Positions 1 through 9,999 of a stretch of DNA of 34,989 bases are shown here, piece by piece; within the stretch, counting starts at the first letter, position 1; each line of letters begins with the position of its first letter. This DNA is from Peptostreptococcaceae bacterium (GTDB lineage: Bacteria > Bacillota > Clostridia > Peptostreptococcales > Filifactoraceae), in the NCBI GenBank assembly GCA_030532705.1, contig JAUNKR010000006.1, positions 34,360 to 69,348 of the forward strand, in the 5' to 3' direction. Below the pieces are notes generated by a model. It saw only the letters and a list, made by a program, of their open reading frames with translations. It searched no databases and was not told the DNA's origin. The position numbers and the translations under genes are program-made.

Positions 1-528
1 ACATTTGAGATTTTGAATTTTGGAGACCACGCAAGCTTTAAGATGGACTCAACGAGCAAGAAAGTGTTAGTGAACACAAAACTGGCTGAAGCAAAAGAGT
101 ACCAGATCAAAGTAAAAGCAATGGCATCAGGCTATACAGCAAAAGAATTCACAGAAGAAGGACAGATCATAAAGATCACGGTAGCACCGGCAGACCCAAA
201 AACATTTGGAGATCTGTCTGCTCAAGTAGAACAAGGACTAAAAGTAGGGAATGAGAATGTAAATGCAGATGCTACCGTAGTAACATTATCCGTAAAAGAT
301 AATGGGAATACACAAGCAGTAGCTGATGCAACATTTGAGATTTTGAATTTTGGAGACCACGCAAGCTTTAAGATGGACTCAACGAGCAAGAAAGTGTTAG
401 TGAACACAAAACTGGCTGAAGCAAAAGAGTACCAGATCAAAGTAAAAGCAATGGCATCAGGCTATACAGCAAAAGAATTCACAGAAGAAGGACAGATCAT
501 AAAGATTACAGTAGCACCGGCAGATCCC
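1..528 (+). repeat. 330-bp in-frame tandem repeat in surface-protein gene
   Basis: Bases 1-198 recur at 331-528. The first 176 bases are identical and only a few changes follow. The intervening 199-330 segment is probably the rest of the unit, giving a 330-bp (110-codon) period. The window opens inside the array, so more copies may lie upstream. Near-identity of long in-frame repeats suggests recent duplication or gene conversion. Confidence 0.93.
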
Positions 529-1731
529 GTGACACTAACAGACCAGATAGTCTTACAAATGCCAAAAGATCTGATCAATAATCTAGAGTTAGATGCTGAA
601 CAAGCGAAAAACGCAGGATTTAGTCTGTCAGGCGTTGGTGATGATGTTCGTATCGAAAGGATAACAACGGAGAATGGTAATAAAATTCTAATTACCCTTA
701 ATAAACAGGTCAAAGTAAACAGCAATATCACACTAACTTATGATCCAAAGCCAAATTCTCCAGTGAAATATTTGGGAGATAAACTGGCAGAAGGCAGTCG
801 GTTTAGTGGAAAAATTCAAAATGCACAGGGGGCTCAAAAGCCATTTAAGGCTACTTTAGTTCTAGATGCGAAAGAAAAACTTTCAGCTCAAGGGACAAAT
901 GATGAATTATTTACTATTGTTTCACCGGATGAATTGAAAGACGCAGATATAACTTTTGTTAGTATCCAAGGAGGATCAACGCAAATCGTTTTGACATTGG
1001 GCAATGATACAGCATTTACAGACCGGCAGGATGTGACAGTTGAATATCATGAGAATGTGCAGTATAGTAATTCTATAAGAAAAGAAAGCAAAAGCGTCAA
1101 AGGGTTTGTCATAGAAAATGTAAAACTGGGAGCGAGTGCGGAAAATGTGATCGAGGCACCACAAGATCCTATGCCACAACCACAAGATCCACAACCGGCA
1201 CCTCCGGCATCTAGTGGTGGAAGTTCATATTCATCGGTAAGACCGGGAGCGGACAAAAAAGCTGACAACAAGGCAGAGGACAAGAAGGATATCAAAAAAG
1301 TGGACGAAATGCCTGAAATCAAACCGGACAGCAAAGTTTCGACAAAATTGACGATCGGCGATATGAAATATACGGTTGTCGTGGACGGACAAGAAGTAGA
1401 AAGAACAATGGATGTTACACCGATGATCCACATGGGCAGAACCGTTCTTCCTGCAAGAATGATCTCAGAGATCCTTGGCGTTGAAGTAAAATATGAGCCG
1501 ATGACAAAAACAGCAAACTTCATGTATGGAGAAGCAAAAGTACAACTAACATTGGGACAAAAATTCATGATGGTAAACGGCAAATCGATGCCGCTGACAG
1601 CAGACATTCTCAATGTAAACGGAAGAATCCTTCTACCATTGACAGATATTCAAAAAGCATTTGCAGAGCTTGGTCTAAAAGCAAATGTGGATTGGGATGC
1701 AGAGACAAAATCTGTAACAGTAAACAAATAA
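1..1731 (+). CDS. Repeat-containing secreted protein with C-terminal stalk (Cu amine oxidase N-like) domain, 5'-truncated
   Basis: The reading frame is open from the first base, so the N-terminus and any signal peptide lie outside the window; 576 residues are visible. It begins inside a 110-residue repeat: a Lys/Glu-rich beta-type segment recurs at a 330-bp offset. A middle part with Ig-like or bacterial-adhesin-like beta composition follows. Then come a Pro-rich spacer (about residues 383-400, PQDP repeats), a Gly/Ser linker with SSVRPG, and a charged Lys/Asp stretch. The last ~120 residues match the stalk-domain pattern of Cu_amine_oxidN1 proteins (VLPARMISEILGVEV, then ILLPLTDIQKAF). That domain is a wall- or matrix-associated module in Clostridia and does not imply amine oxidase activity. 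A paralogue with the same C-terminal architecture lies at 10000-11961. Function is inferred as surface or adhesive; the ligand is unknown. Confidence 0.85.
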   Translation, partial: TFEILNFGDHASFKMDSTSKKVLVNTKLAEAKEYQIKVKAMASGYTAKEFTEEGQIIKITVAPADPKTFGDLSAQVEQGLKVGNENVNADATVVTLSVKDNGNTQAVADATFEILNFGDHASFKMDSTSKKVLVNTKLAEAKEYQIKVKAMASGYTAKEFTEEGQIIKITVAPADPVTLTDQIVLQMPKDLINNLELDAEQAKNAGFSLSGVGDDVRIERITTENGNKILITLNKQVKVNSNITLTYDPKPNSPVKYLGDKLAEGSRFSGKIQNAQGAQKPFKATLVLDAKEKLSAQGTNDELFTIVSPDELKDADITFVSIQGGSTQIVLTLGNDTAFTDRQDVTVEYHENVQYSNSIRKESKSVKGFVIENVKLGASAENVIEAPQDPMPQPQDPQPAPPASSGGSSYSSVRPGADKKADNKAEDKKDIKKVDEMPEIKPDSKVSTKLTIGDMKYTVVVDGQEVERTMDVTPMIHMGRTVLPARMISEILGVEVKYEPMTKTANFMYGEAKVQLTLGQKFMMVNGKSMPLTADILNVNGRILLPLTDIQKAFAELGLKANVDWDAETKSVTVNK

Positions 1732-1750
1732 TAGTCCTTATAGTAGGATC

Positions 1751-1787
1751 AAAAAATAGCACGGCTTAATAGGCTGTGCTATTTTTG
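1751..1787 (+). terminator. Intrinsic terminator after stalk-domain protein gene
   Basis: An 11-bp stem AAAAATAGCAC / GTGCTATTTTT (1752-1762 with 1776-1786) closes a short loop and ends in a T run. The A-rich left arm means it may also work on the opposite strand. Confidence 0.85.
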
Positions 1788-1795
1788 CGCCTGAA

Positions 1796-1824
1796 TTGCC
1801 AAATCGTTGAATAAAGGATATAAT
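1796..1824 (+). promoter_or_regulatory. Sigma-A-type promoter of the ruvCAB cluster
   Basis: TTGCCA and TATAAT are separated by exactly 17 bp, just after the preceding terminator and about 50 bp before ruvC. It probably drives ruvC-ruvA-ruvB and the following spoIID-like gene. Confidence 0.8.
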
Positions 1825-1877
1825 AGGGGATGGAAAGTTCGAGGATGGATTGTCTGTGGGACAAGGATCGGAGATTT

Positions 1878-2369
1878 ATGAGAGTACTTGGGATTGATCC
1901 GGGGCTTGCGATTGTGGGCTATGGGATCATCGATTATGACGGAAATCGCTACAAGGTGGTGGATTACGGGGTGATCACGACACCTGCCAAGACGAGTTAT
2001 GCCAAGCGGATCAAGATGCTTTATGATGCGATGGAGACCCTGCTGGCGGAATATGCTGTGGATGAAGTGGCGATTGAGGAATTGTTTTTTAATCAGAATA
2101 CAAAGACGGCGATCGATGTGGCGCAAGCGCGTGGAGCATTGGTCCTGGCGGTGATGAATAAAGGGGTGGAACTTTTTGAATATACGCCTTTGCAGGTGAA
2201 GCAGAGTGTTTGTGGTTACGGACGTGCGGATAAAAGGCAGATTCAAGATATGGTACAGCGACTTCTTGCGCTTAAAACGATCCCGAAGCCGGATGATGCG
2301 GCAGATGCGCTGGCGATTGCGATCGGACATTGCAGCACGAATCGTTTTTCAAAAATGTTTAAGGTCTAG
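1878..2369 (+). CDS. ruvC: Holliday junction endonuclease RuvC
   Basis: RuvC cuts Holliday junctions symmetrically in concert with RuvAB. The 163-residue protein has the family's usual length. Its acidic catalytic set is visible: Asp7 in GIDPG, Glu in VAIEELFF, and the Asp pair in the C-terminal KPDDAADAL. I chose the ATG at 1878 because MRVLGIDPG is the canonical N-terminus and a GGAG lies just upstream. An in-frame ATG at 1830 would add 16 atypical residues and sits almost on the promoter start site. It is first in a tight ruvC-ruvA-ruvB run. Confidence 0.96.
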   Translation: MRVLGIDPGLAIVGYGIIDYDGNRYKVVDYGVITTPAKTSYAKRIKMLYDAMETLLAEYAVDEVAIEELFFNQNTKTAIDVAQARGALVLAVMNKGVELFEYTPLQVKQSVCGYGRADKRQIQDMVQRLLALKTIPKPDDAADALAIAIGHCSTNRFSKMFKV

Positions 2370-2377
2370 GAGAGATT

Positions 2378-2971
2378 ATGTTCGGATATATTACAGGGAC
2401 TGTAACGGAGATTTATTTGGATCATGTGATTTTGGAGACAGGTGGAATCGGGTTTAGGCTGACGACTTCTCAGTTTACGAATCGAAATTTGGAGATGGGG
2501 AAGACGGCACGTCTTTATACGAAATTGAATGTGCGTGAGGATGATATTTCACTGCTCGGTTTTTGGGATAAGCGGGAGATGAAGATGTTTGAACTTTTGA
2601 CGTCAGTGTCGAAGGTCGGACCGAAGGCGGGGTTCAGCATCCTTTCGACCTATGATGTAGAAAATCTTCAGGCGATTATTTTGCGCGGGGATGTCAACAT
2701 GTTGGCAAAGGCTTCGGGTGTTGGGAAGAAGACGGCGGAGCGGATCATTGTAGAGCTGCGGGATAAGGTGGATCGAAAGTCGGATCTTCCGACGGTTAAC
2801 ATCAGTAATATTTTGGATTCAAGCTATGATGAAGCATTGGAAGTGTTGTTGAGTTTAGGGTTTAACAAATCGGAGGCGAGTGTTGCGATTGAGGATGCGC
2901 TTGCAGTGAACAATAAGGCGCAAACGAATGAGTTGGTAAAGGTGGCTTTGAGTAAATTGAGCAAGCTGTAG
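2378..2971 (+). CDS. ruvA: Holliday junction branch migration protein RuvA
   Basis: RuvA is the tetrameric DNA-binding scaffold that holds Holliday junctions open and recruits the RuvB motors. The 197-residue product has the expected layout: N-terminal OB-fold (MFGYITGTV, GGIGFRL), central helix-hairpin-helix segments (SVSKVGPKAG and ASGVGKKTAERII), and a small C-terminal domain (about 150-197, SLGFNKSEA) that contacts RuvB. It starts 8 bp after ruvC with AGGAGAG upstream and ends 9 bp before ruvB. Confidence 0.96.
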   Translation: MFGYITGTVTEIYLDHVILETGGIGFRLTTSQFTNRNLEMGKTARLYTKLNVREDDISLLGFWDKREMKMFELLTSVSKVGPKAGFSILSTYDVENLQAIILRGDVNMLAKASGVGKKTAERIIVELRDKVDRKSDLPTVNISNILDSSYDEALEVLLSLGFNKSEASVAIEDALAVNNKAQTNELVKVALSKLSKL

Positions 2972-2980
2972 GAGGGTAGG

Positions 2981-3982
2981 ATGTTTGATGAACAGCGACT
3001 GATCAGTTCGAGTTTTCAGAAGGATGATATCGAAATTGAAAGTTCGTTGCGTCCGAAGCGATTGGATGAGTATATCGGACAAGAGCGAGCGAAGATGCAG
3101 CTGGATATCTTTATACAGGCGGCAAAACAGCGTGGTGATCAGCTGGATCATGTGTTGCTTTACGGACCGCCGGGACTGGGTAAAACGACTCTTTCTACGA
3201 TCATTGCGAATGAGATGGATGCGAATATTAAGGTGACTTCAGGGCCGGCGATTGAGCGATCGGGAGATTTGGCAGCAATTTTGACAAATTTGATGGATGG
3301 GGATGTTCTTTTTGTGGATGAGATTCATCGTCTGAATCGAACCGTGGAGGAAATTCTTTATCCGGCGATGGAAGATCGGGCGATCGATATTATCATCGGG
3401 AAGGGACCTTCAGCGCGGTCGATTCGTTTGGATTTGCCGAAATTTACATTGGTAGGTGCAACAACAAGGTCGGGGATGTTGACTTCTCCGCTTCGGGATC
3501 GTTTTGGGGTGATTTTGAATCTGGATCTTTATCAGGATCATGAATTGCAACAGATCATTCAGCGATCGGCGGGCATTTTGGGGGTGGACATCGACGAAGA
3601 TTCTTCGCTTGAATTGGCAAGAAGATCTCGGGGAACGCCGAGAATCGCAAACCGTCTGTTAAAAAGGGTGCGAGATTTTGCACAGGTGCGTGGGACCGGT
3701 CGAATTGATCTTAGAAGTACACAGGCGGCGCTGGATATGTTTGAGGTGGATAAGGAAGGACTGGACATTACGGATAAGCGGATGCTTTTGATGATTATCA
3801 ATAAGTTTGGGGGCGGTCCGGTCGGTGTGGAGACTTTAGCGGCGGCGATCGGAGAAGATCGGGAGACGATTGAGGAAGTGTATGAGCCGTATTTGATCCA
3901 GCGAGGTTTTTTGAATCGGACAAATCGAGGGCGTGTGGCGACGGATTTTGCGTATGAGCATTTTGGGATAAAAAAGAGGTAA
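2981..3982 (+). CDS. ruvB: Holliday junction branch migration ATPase RuvB
   Basis: RuvB is the AAA+ ring motor that pumps DNA through the RuvA-bound junction. The 333-residue protein shows Walker [10 protein letters not shown] (62-70), Walker [10 protein letters not shown] (110-118), a sensor-type segment [18 protein letters not shown], and the C-terminal winged-helix DNA-binding domain ([17 protein letters not shown]). An AGGAGGG lies before the ATG. The gene is followed after 2 bp by the SpoIID-like gene, so the four are probably co-transcribed. Confidence 0.97.
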   Translation: MFDEQRLISSSFQKDDIEIESSLRPKRLDEYIGQERAKMQLDIFIQAAKQRGDQLDHVLLYGPPGLGKTTLSTIIANEMDANIKVTSGPAIERSGDLAAILTNLMDGDVLFVDEIHRLNRTVEEILYPAMEDRAIDIIIGKGPSARSIRLDLPKFTLVGATTRSGMLTSPLRDRFGVILNLDLYQDHELQQIIQRSAGILGVDIDEDSSLELARRSRGTPRIANRLLKRVRDFAQVRGTGRIDLRSTQAALDMFEVDKEGLDITDKRMLLMIINKFGGGPVGVETLAAAIGEDRETIEEVYEPYLIQRGFLNRTNRGRVATDFAYEHFGIKKR

Positions 3983-3984
3983 TT

Positions 3985-5547
3985 ATGAATAAAATGATCA
4001 GACGAATGGTGACTTTGCTTATCGGGATGATGTTGTTGACCTCCATCTCATGGGCAAATGGATATGATAATAATTTTAAGCTGAGAGTAGGGCTGATTTA
4101 TGGGAGTAAAGCGAAGACGAGTTATACAATCGGCGGATCGCAGTTGTATGTGTCTTCGGGCGGTCGAGTGATTTTATCGACGAATGCGTCGCAGATTCGG
4201 GTCACGAAGGCAGGCGCGATCTATTATTCGACCCAGTCGTATTCTTCGTATGAGGAAGCAAGTGTCAGCGGTGGGATGGTTTATTATAGCAATGGAGCTT
4301 TTTATCCGGCGAGCGATCATTATACGCAAGGGTATCAGGTAAATACACAGTCGAATATTATCATGCAGACGAATGATGGCAAAAGCATTGCACTATTTGG
4401 CGGTGTGGATCAGTATATTGAGAGTGCAGACGGGATTGTAATCATCGAGGGGATGAAATATCGAGAAAAAGCTCATATTCTTCATGATGGAAAAAAGATT
4501 ATTGCGATCAATATCATCGGTTTGGATAATTATCTCAAAGGGGTGGTGCCGAAGGAGATGCCGTCTTCTTGGCATATTGAAGCACTGAAGGCTCAGAGTG
4601 TTGTGGCAAGAAATTATACTTTGACGAATATCAATAAGCATGTGGGAGAGGGTTTTCACATGTGTAATACAACGAATTGTCAGGTCTATGGGGGAATGAG
4701 TGCAGAGACGCCGATGAGCAATTATGCGGTGGAGATGACTTCGGGAGAGCTGATGTATTATGGAGGCGGTGTTGCTGAAGGGTATTTTCACTCGAGCAGT
4801 GGAGGTCAGACGGAGAGCAGCAACAATATTTGGGGCAGTGCATGGAAGCCTTATCTTACGGGAGTGAGCGACCCGTTTTCTTTGGGCAGTCCTCATGATC
4901 TATGGTCTGTTTCGATCAGCGGCTTGGAGATTAAGCAACGGCTGGCAAGTGCCGGGGTGCATATCGGGGATGTGGTCGGATTGAGCATTCCGAAGATCTC
5001 GACGAATGGTCGGGTGATGGAGCTGACGATCCATGGAACGAATGGGATGCATACGCTCAAAAGGGAACGCATCCGAACCGTGCTTGGAAGTAATAAGCTA
5101 AAGAGTATTTTCTTTACGATACAGGGAAATAACCGAGTAGCAGGGGCGTCGATATCGTCTTCAGATCGACCTGAGAAAAAAACGGAGCAGCAATCGCTGG
5201 AGACTTTGTTCAAGAATCTGTCGGCTGTTTTGGATAAGCAAACTGCGCCAAAGCAAGCACAGGAGCCTGCGAACAAGCCGAAGGAGACGGAGAAACCGCA
5301 ACAGACTCCGGCTCAACAACCACAGCAACATCAGCCGAATGTGACCAATCAGCCGTTGGCATATGGACCGACGACGATCACCACACAGGGCGGGCTCGTG
5401 ATGGGGAATAATTTTATTTTTGTCGGGCGAGGCTATGGCCATGGGGTCGGCATGAGTCAGTATGGAGCGAAAGGTATGGCGGATCGTGGATATAATTATC
5501 GTCAGATCTTGCAGTATTATTTTCAGGGAGTAACCATCAATAGATAG
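3985..5547 (+). CDS. SpoIID/LytB-domain secreted protein
   Basis: The 520-residue protein starts with a signal peptide (charged MNKMIRR, hydrophobic core, cut near SWANG). A SpoIID-type domain follows (about 170-385): LDNYLKGVVPKEMPSSW, then LKAQSVVARNYTL and the HSSSGGQTESSNNIWG block. In B. subtilis SpoIID is a lytic transglycosylase acting on septal peptidoglycan; LytB-type relatives occur in non-sporulating bacteria. The domain is interrupted by a low-complexity Lys/Pro/Gln insert (about 385-455). It resumes with the C-terminal signature GRGYGHGVGMSQYGAKG. The insert makes it longer than classic SpoIID (about 340 residues). It starts 2 bp after ruvB; AGAGG inside the ruvB end is its ribosome site. 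I infer a wall-remodelling role and leave the symbol empty because a sporulation role is not shown. Confidence 0.88.
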   Translation: MNKMIRRMVTLLIGMMLLTSISWANGYDNNFKLRVGLIYGSKAKTSYTIGGSQLYVSSGGRVILSTNASQIRVTKAGAIYYSTQSYSSYEEASVSGGMVYYSNGAFYPASDHYTQGYQVNTQSNIIMQTNDGKSIALFGGVDQYIESADGIVIIEGMKYREKAHILHDGKKIIAINIIGLDNYLKGVVPKEMPSSWHIEALKAQSVVARNYTLTNINKHVGEGFHMCNTTNCQVYGGMSAETPMSNYAVEMTSGELMYYGGGVAEGYFHSSSGGQTESSNNIWGSAWKPYLTGVSDPFSLGSPHDLWSVSISGLEIKQRLASAGVHIGDVVGLSIPKISTNGRVMELTIHGTNGMHTLKRERIRTVLGSNKLKSIFFTIQGNNRVAGASISSSDRPEKKTEQQSLETLFKNLSAVLDKQTAPKQAQEPANKPKETEKPQQTPAQQPQQHQPNVTNQPLAYGPTTITTQGGLVMGNNFIFVGRGYGHGVGMSQYGAKGMADRGYNYRQILQYYFQGVTINR

Positions 5548-5588
5548 TGTTGAGAGTGGAGTGTTGGGAGTGGAGTGTTGAGAGGTCG
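5547..5588 (+). repeat. 14-bp tandem repeat, three copies, downstream of the spoIID-like gene
   Basis: GTGTTGAGAGTGGA is repeated three times with one change in copy 2 and a degenerate end in copy 3. The array starts at the last base of the spoIID-like stop codon. A pyrimidine-rich TTCACTCTTCATTTTTCAC stretch follows it. Partial complementarity between the two parts may allow a weak hairpin before queA. Confidence 0.8.
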
Positions 5589-5655
5589 AGAGGAGTTTTT
5601 TTAACTTCACTCTTCATTTTTCACGCTTTACTTTTATAAAGAAAATGGAGTTATA

Positions 5656-6675
5656 GTGAATACGAAGGATTTTTTTTATGATCTGCCATTGGATCGGATC
5701 GCTCAGTTTCCGCTTGCGGATCGGAGCAGTTCTCGGCTGTTGAAGCTGGACAAGGTGACAGGGGAGATCGAGCATGGTGTTTTTACGGATCTATTGGATC
5801 TGCTTGGCGAGAATGATGTACTGGTGATGAATAACACTCGTGTCTTGCCTGCCCGTATCTATGGGACGAAGGCGGAGACAGGGGCGAAGATCGAATTTCT
5901 TTTGACGAAGAGGATGGATCTGAAGTGCTGGGAAGTGATGGCAAAGCCCGCAAAGCGAGTGAAGGTCGGAGCGAAGGTCGTTTTTTCGGAGGAGCTTTGT
6001 GCCGAAGTGGTCGAGGAGCTTGAAGAAGGGATGCGGATCGTTCGTTTTGAATATGATGGGGTCTTTGAGGAGTTGTTGGAAAAGCTCGGGACGATGCCTT
6101 TACCGCCTTATATCAAGGAGAAGTTGGAGGATCAGGAGCGTTATCAGACGGTCTATTCGCAGGTCGTGGGATCTTCGGCGGCACCGACGGCGGGGCTTCA
6201 TTTTACGGATGATATGCTGGAGAAGCTGCGCCGCAAGGGCGTGCAGATCGAAAATGTGTTGCTCCATGTCGGATTGGGCACTTTTAAGGCGGTGAGCGCT
6301 GAGGAGCTGGAGGATCACAAGATGCATTCGGAGTATTATAAGATCGAGAAGGATACTGCCGAGCGGATCGATCTTGCGAAAAAGCAGGGAAAGCGTATCA
6401 TCTGTGTCGGAACGACTTCGGTGAGGACTTTGGAGTCTGCGGCAGTCGATGGGAAGCTCAAAAATTTGGAGGGAGATACGGAGATCTTTATTTATCCACC
6501 GTATAAATTTCAGATGGCGGATGCTCTGATCACGAATTTTCATCTTCCGGAGTCCACTTTGATCATGCTCGTATCGGCTTTTTCGAGCCGAGAAAATATT
6601 TTGAACGCTTACAATATCGCAGTACAGGAAGGATATCGTTTTTTTTCTTTCGGGGATGCGATGTTTATTCGATAA
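5656..6675 (+). CDS. queA: S-adenosylmethionine:tRNA ribosyltransferase-isomerase QueA
   Basis: QueA transfers and isomerises the ribose of S-adenosylmethionine onto preQ1 at tRNA position 34, making epoxyqueuosine. The 339-residue length is normal. Family blocks are clear: [23 protein letters not shown] at the start, [57 protein letters not shown], and [16 protein letters not shown] near the end. The start is GTG, preceded by ATGGAG. I see no preQ1 riboswitch pattern in the leader. tgt follows after 9 bp, so the two queuosine genes form one unit. Confidence 0.97.
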   Translation: MNTKDFFYDLPLDRIAQFPLADRSSSRLLKLDKVTGEIEHGVFTDLLDLLGENDVLVMNNTRVLPARIYGTKAETGAKIEFLLTKRMDLKCWEVMAKPAKRVKVGAKVVFSEELCAEVVEELEEGMRIVRFEYDGVFEELLEKLGTMPLPPYIKEKLEDQERYQTVYSQVVGSSAAPTAGLHFTDDMLEKLRRKGVQIENVLLHVGLGTFKAVSAEELEDHKMHSEYYKIEKDTAERIDLAKKQGKRIICVGTTSVRTLESAAVDGKLKNLEGDTEIFIYPPYKFQMADALITNFHLPESTLIMLVSAFSSRENILNAYNIAVQEGYRFFSFGDAMFIR

Positions 6676-7800
<1,125 letters not shown>

Positions 7801-7821
7801 TTTGAAATGAGATAAACGATG

Positions 7822-7851
7822 AAAAGCAGCCCTTTGTTGAGCTGCTTTTTT
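7822..7851 (+). terminator. Intrinsic terminator after tgt
   Basis: Stem AAAAGCAGC / GCTGCTTTT (7822-7830 with 7841-7849) with a 10-nt loop and a T tract. The A-rich left arm gives a shorter T run on the minus strand, so it could also stop the opposing lipoprotein transcript. Confidence 0.85.
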
Positions 7852-7945
7852 GGTAGAGTTCTGTGAACTGTCGATATCGTATTGGGATCACGGATCATAT
7901 TTCCTGTATTGTGAGTGACCTTGCCTGTTTGCAGGAGATCTCTCG

Positions 7946-8740
7946 TTAAGGGACGAAGACTTGGAAAACTTTGAAAGGTTTTCCGTCTTTTACATAGATA
8001 TCGTAGTAGCCGTTGAAGACTTTGTCTTCTACATTTTTTTGGAAACGATCGAGCTGTGCCGCTTCAAAAAAGCTGAGGCTTGGCGCGAGCAGATAAAATT
8101 TTGTTTCCTGATCGATCTTCATCGGGACAAAAATCTCTTTTTCGTTATAGACATAGTAGCCGTTCTCAAAGCCCATTTTGATCCCGAGCGCTTCAAGCTC
8201 TTTGATACGTTCGGTCTGATCGCTCATGACCCATTCGGCTTCGTCGTAATAGAAGTTGCCATCCCGATAGGAGATGATCACGAATTTTTCTTCATATTGT
8301 GGCGGTGTTTTTTCGTAGTATTCGATCGGGAACCATCGGTCTTTGCGTTTGGGATCTTTGATCAATCGGACTTCTTCGGTCGATCCGTCGCGGTAGTTGA
8401 TGATCGCGATCGCAGTGACATCGTCGATATTTTTGACAACGATATTCCCGAATTCGCTGTCAGCATAGTCCACGGTCTTTTTGGTGGTGGAAAGATAAAG
8501 GCTGTAGATCGCGGAGACCGGTTCGTCGCTCGTATTGTATTCCAAGTAGGCTTTGACGACTTCATCGGATAGAACGACCGGAAGCCATTCCTGCTTTGGC
8601 ATATCGGAAGGGTCTTTATGTATCGCGCTGTTCGGGTCGGGAGTTTTTATCTCCGGTTTTGTCTCGGCGCATGCGCTGAGCAATAACATCGACAGCATGG
8701 CAATGGACATCCATTTTTTAGTTGCGGTATATTTTTTCAT
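7946..8740 (-). CDS. Putative lipoprotein of unknown function
   Basis: The 264-residue protein begins with a lipoprotein signal (MKKYTATKKW, hydrophobic run, lipobox LLSAC), so it is predicted to be lipid-anchored on the outer face of the membrane. The mature part is rich in charged and aromatic residues. It contains two resembling segments, IINYRDGSTEEVR and VIISYRDGNFYYDEAEW, which may be repeats of a small beta fold. I recognise no catalytic motif or named family. It is the only gene in the first 25 kb on the minus strand, convergent with tgt and divergent from yajC. Its start has a clear GGAGCACAAG ribosome site. Confidence 0.8.
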   Translation of the reverse strand: MKKYTATKKWMSIAMLSMLLLSACAETKPEIKTPDPNSAIHKDPSDMPKQEWLPVVLSDEVVKAYLEYNTSDEPVSAIYSLYLSTTKKTVDYADSEFGNIVVKNIDDVTAIAIINYRDGSTEEVRLIKDPKRKDRWFPIEYYEKTPPQYEEKFVIISYRDGNFYYDEAEWVMSDQTERIKELEALGIKMGFENGYYVYNEKEIFVPMKIDQETKFYLLAPSLSFFEAAQLDRFQKNVEDKVFNGYYDIYVKDGKPFKVFQVFVP

Positions 8741-8774
8741 CTTGTGCTCCTTTCTGTGTCGAACCCCTATCTTA

Positions 8775-8802
8775 CTTATACCCGGCCGATGTTTCGGTTT
8801 AA
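8775..8802 (-). promoter_or_regulatory. Possible promoter of the lipoprotein gene
   Basis: On the minus strand TTAAAC and TATAAG are 16 bp apart, about 35 bp upstream of the start codon. The match is moderate. Confidence 0.45.
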
Positions 8803-8868
8803 TCAGCGGGATCTTTTGTCTTTCCCTGCGCTAAAACTGACGCTTATGGATTTTGTGGGGAATATTGC

Positions 8869-8897
8869 TTGCTAATTTCAATTTTATCTAGTACAAT
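8869..8897 (+). promoter_or_regulatory. Promoter of yajC
   Basis: TTGCTA and TACAAT are separated by 17 bp, about 35 bp upstream of the yajC start. This gives yajC its own start although it belongs to a commonly conserved queA-tgt-yajC cluster. Confidence 0.65.
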
Positions 8898-8932
8898 GGT
8901 CATACGATAATTGTTTATAAGGAGAAGAAGAA

Positions 8933-9205
8933 ATGGATACTGCAAAATTGGTAAATATAGCGATCCCTGTCGTCGGTTTGATACTGTTTTATGTGTTGTT
9001 GGTGATGCCGCAACAAAAGAGAGAAAAGGCGGTCAAGGAGATGCGTGAAAATATTCAGGTCGGGGACAATGTGATCACGATCGGAGGATTTCACGGTAAA
9101 GTCATAAAAGTCGATGAGAGTTCCGTTACGCTTGAGCTGGGTGCGGATAAGACCAGACTGCAAGTGGAGCGCTGGGGGATCGGCAAGAGATTAGAGAGAG
9201 AATAA
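8933..9205 (+). CDS. yajC: Preprotein translocase accessory subunit YajC
   Basis: YajC is a small single-span membrane protein that joins SecDF with SecYEG. The 90-residue product has one N-terminal helix (about 7-26) followed by the family signature MPQQKREKAVKEM and the domain core VGDNVITIGGFHGKV. AAGGAG precedes the ATG. It lies downstream of tgt as in many bacteria, but here the minus-strand lipoprotein gene is inserted between them. Confidence 0.95.
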   Translation: MDTAKLVNIAIPVVGLILFYVLLVMPQQKREKAVKEMRENIQVGDNVITIGGFHGKVIKVDESSVTLELGADKTRLQVERWGIGKRLERE

Positions 9206-9214
9206 GAGGAGTTT

Positions 9215-9733
9215 ATGTTGCTTAAAACTTTCAAAGGAAAGCTGCCGAAGGTTTCGGACAAGGCTTATATCGCGGATAATGTTGTCCTTACAGGTGACAT
9301 CGAGATCGCAGAGGATGCGAATGTATGGTTTGGCGTCGTGATGCGTGGGGATGTGAATTCGATCCGCATCGGAAAGGGCACGAATGTACAGGATCTTACG
9401 ATGGTGCATGCGGATTCAAACAGTCCGACAAGGCTTGGTGATCATGTGACGATCGGGCACTGCTGTATCATCCATGGGTGCATTATTGAAGACAATGTAT
9501 TGGTCGGAATGGGTTCGACCGTGATGAACGGTGCTGTCGTCGGCAAGAACTCGATCATTGGCGCAGGCAGTCTTGTGACGGAAGGAAAAGAGATCCCGAG
9601 CGGTGTGCTTGCGATCGGTCGTCCGGCAAAGGTGATCCGAGAGTTGACCGAAGAGGAGATCGCGTCGCTGCAAAAGGCGGCGGATGGCTATGTTGCGACA
9701 TCGAAGGTCTACCTTGAAGAACAGAAGAAATAG
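9215..9733 (+). CDS. Gamma-class carbonic anhydrase-like hexapeptide-repeat protein
   Basis: The 172-residue protein is built of left-handed beta-helix hexapeptide repeats (IADNVVLTGDI, IGKGTNVQDL, IIEDNVLVGMGSTV, VVGKNSIIGAGSLV). The three His ligands of the gamma-CA-like family are in place (H65 in MVHADS, H82 and H87 in IGHCCIIHGC). These bind a metal between subunits of the trimer. Relatives such as YrdA/PaaY types often have weak or no anhydrase activity, so the reaction is uncertain. It follows yajC by 9 bp with AGAGGAG as ribosome site and is closed by a terminator. Confidence 0.9.
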   Translation: MLLKTFKGKLPKVSDKAYIADNVVLTGDIEIAEDANVWFGVVMRGDVNSIRIGKGTNVQDLTMVHADSNSPTRLGDHVTIGHCCIIHGCIIEDNVLVGMGSTVMNGAVVGKNSIIGAGSLVTEGKEIPSGVLAIGRPAKVIRELTEEEIASLQKAADGYVATSKVYLEEQKK

Positions 9734-9740
9734 TTGGAAG

Positions 9741-9764
9741 AGCCTGAGCGATCAGGCTTTTTTT
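9741..9764 (+). terminator. Intrinsic terminator after the gamma-CA-like gene
   Basis: Stem AGCCTGA / TCAGGCT with loop GCGA and seven T residues, starting 8 bp past the stop codon. Confidence 0.9.
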
Positions 9765-9911
9765 ATGCGAAGAGAATAGCTGTCATTTGGTTGGATAGCT
9801 ACTTTTTGATTTTAGGATCATTTTTACAGAAGCAACTCAATCAAAACTACAATATGATTTTATAGTTTGATAATAATAACTATTTGGTTAAACGATCAAC
9901 ATTTTTATATA

Positions 9912-9940
9912 TTGACGCAGTAACGGGAATATGTTATCCT
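9912..9940 (+). promoter_or_regulatory. Promoter of the second stalk-domain protein
   Basis: TTGACG and TATCCT are 17 bp apart, and TG one base before the -10 makes it an extended -10 element. The predicted start leaves a leader of about 50 nt. The rest of 9765-9981 is AT-rich with no gene. Confidence 0.65.
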
Positions 9941-9999
9941 ACACGTAAGTTAACAAATATTCGACAAATTAAATTCTTTTTTTGAAAGGAGATCGGACA

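Noticed and set aside
1830-1877. Longer RuvC N-terminus from the ATG at 1830
   Set aside because: The extension has no similarity to RuvC, lies at the promoter start site, and the internal ATG gives the standard N-terminus.
5589-5655. preQ1 riboswitch before queA
   Set aside because: The leader is short and pyrimidine-rich and I see no preQ1-type stem with a C-rich loop and A-rich tail.
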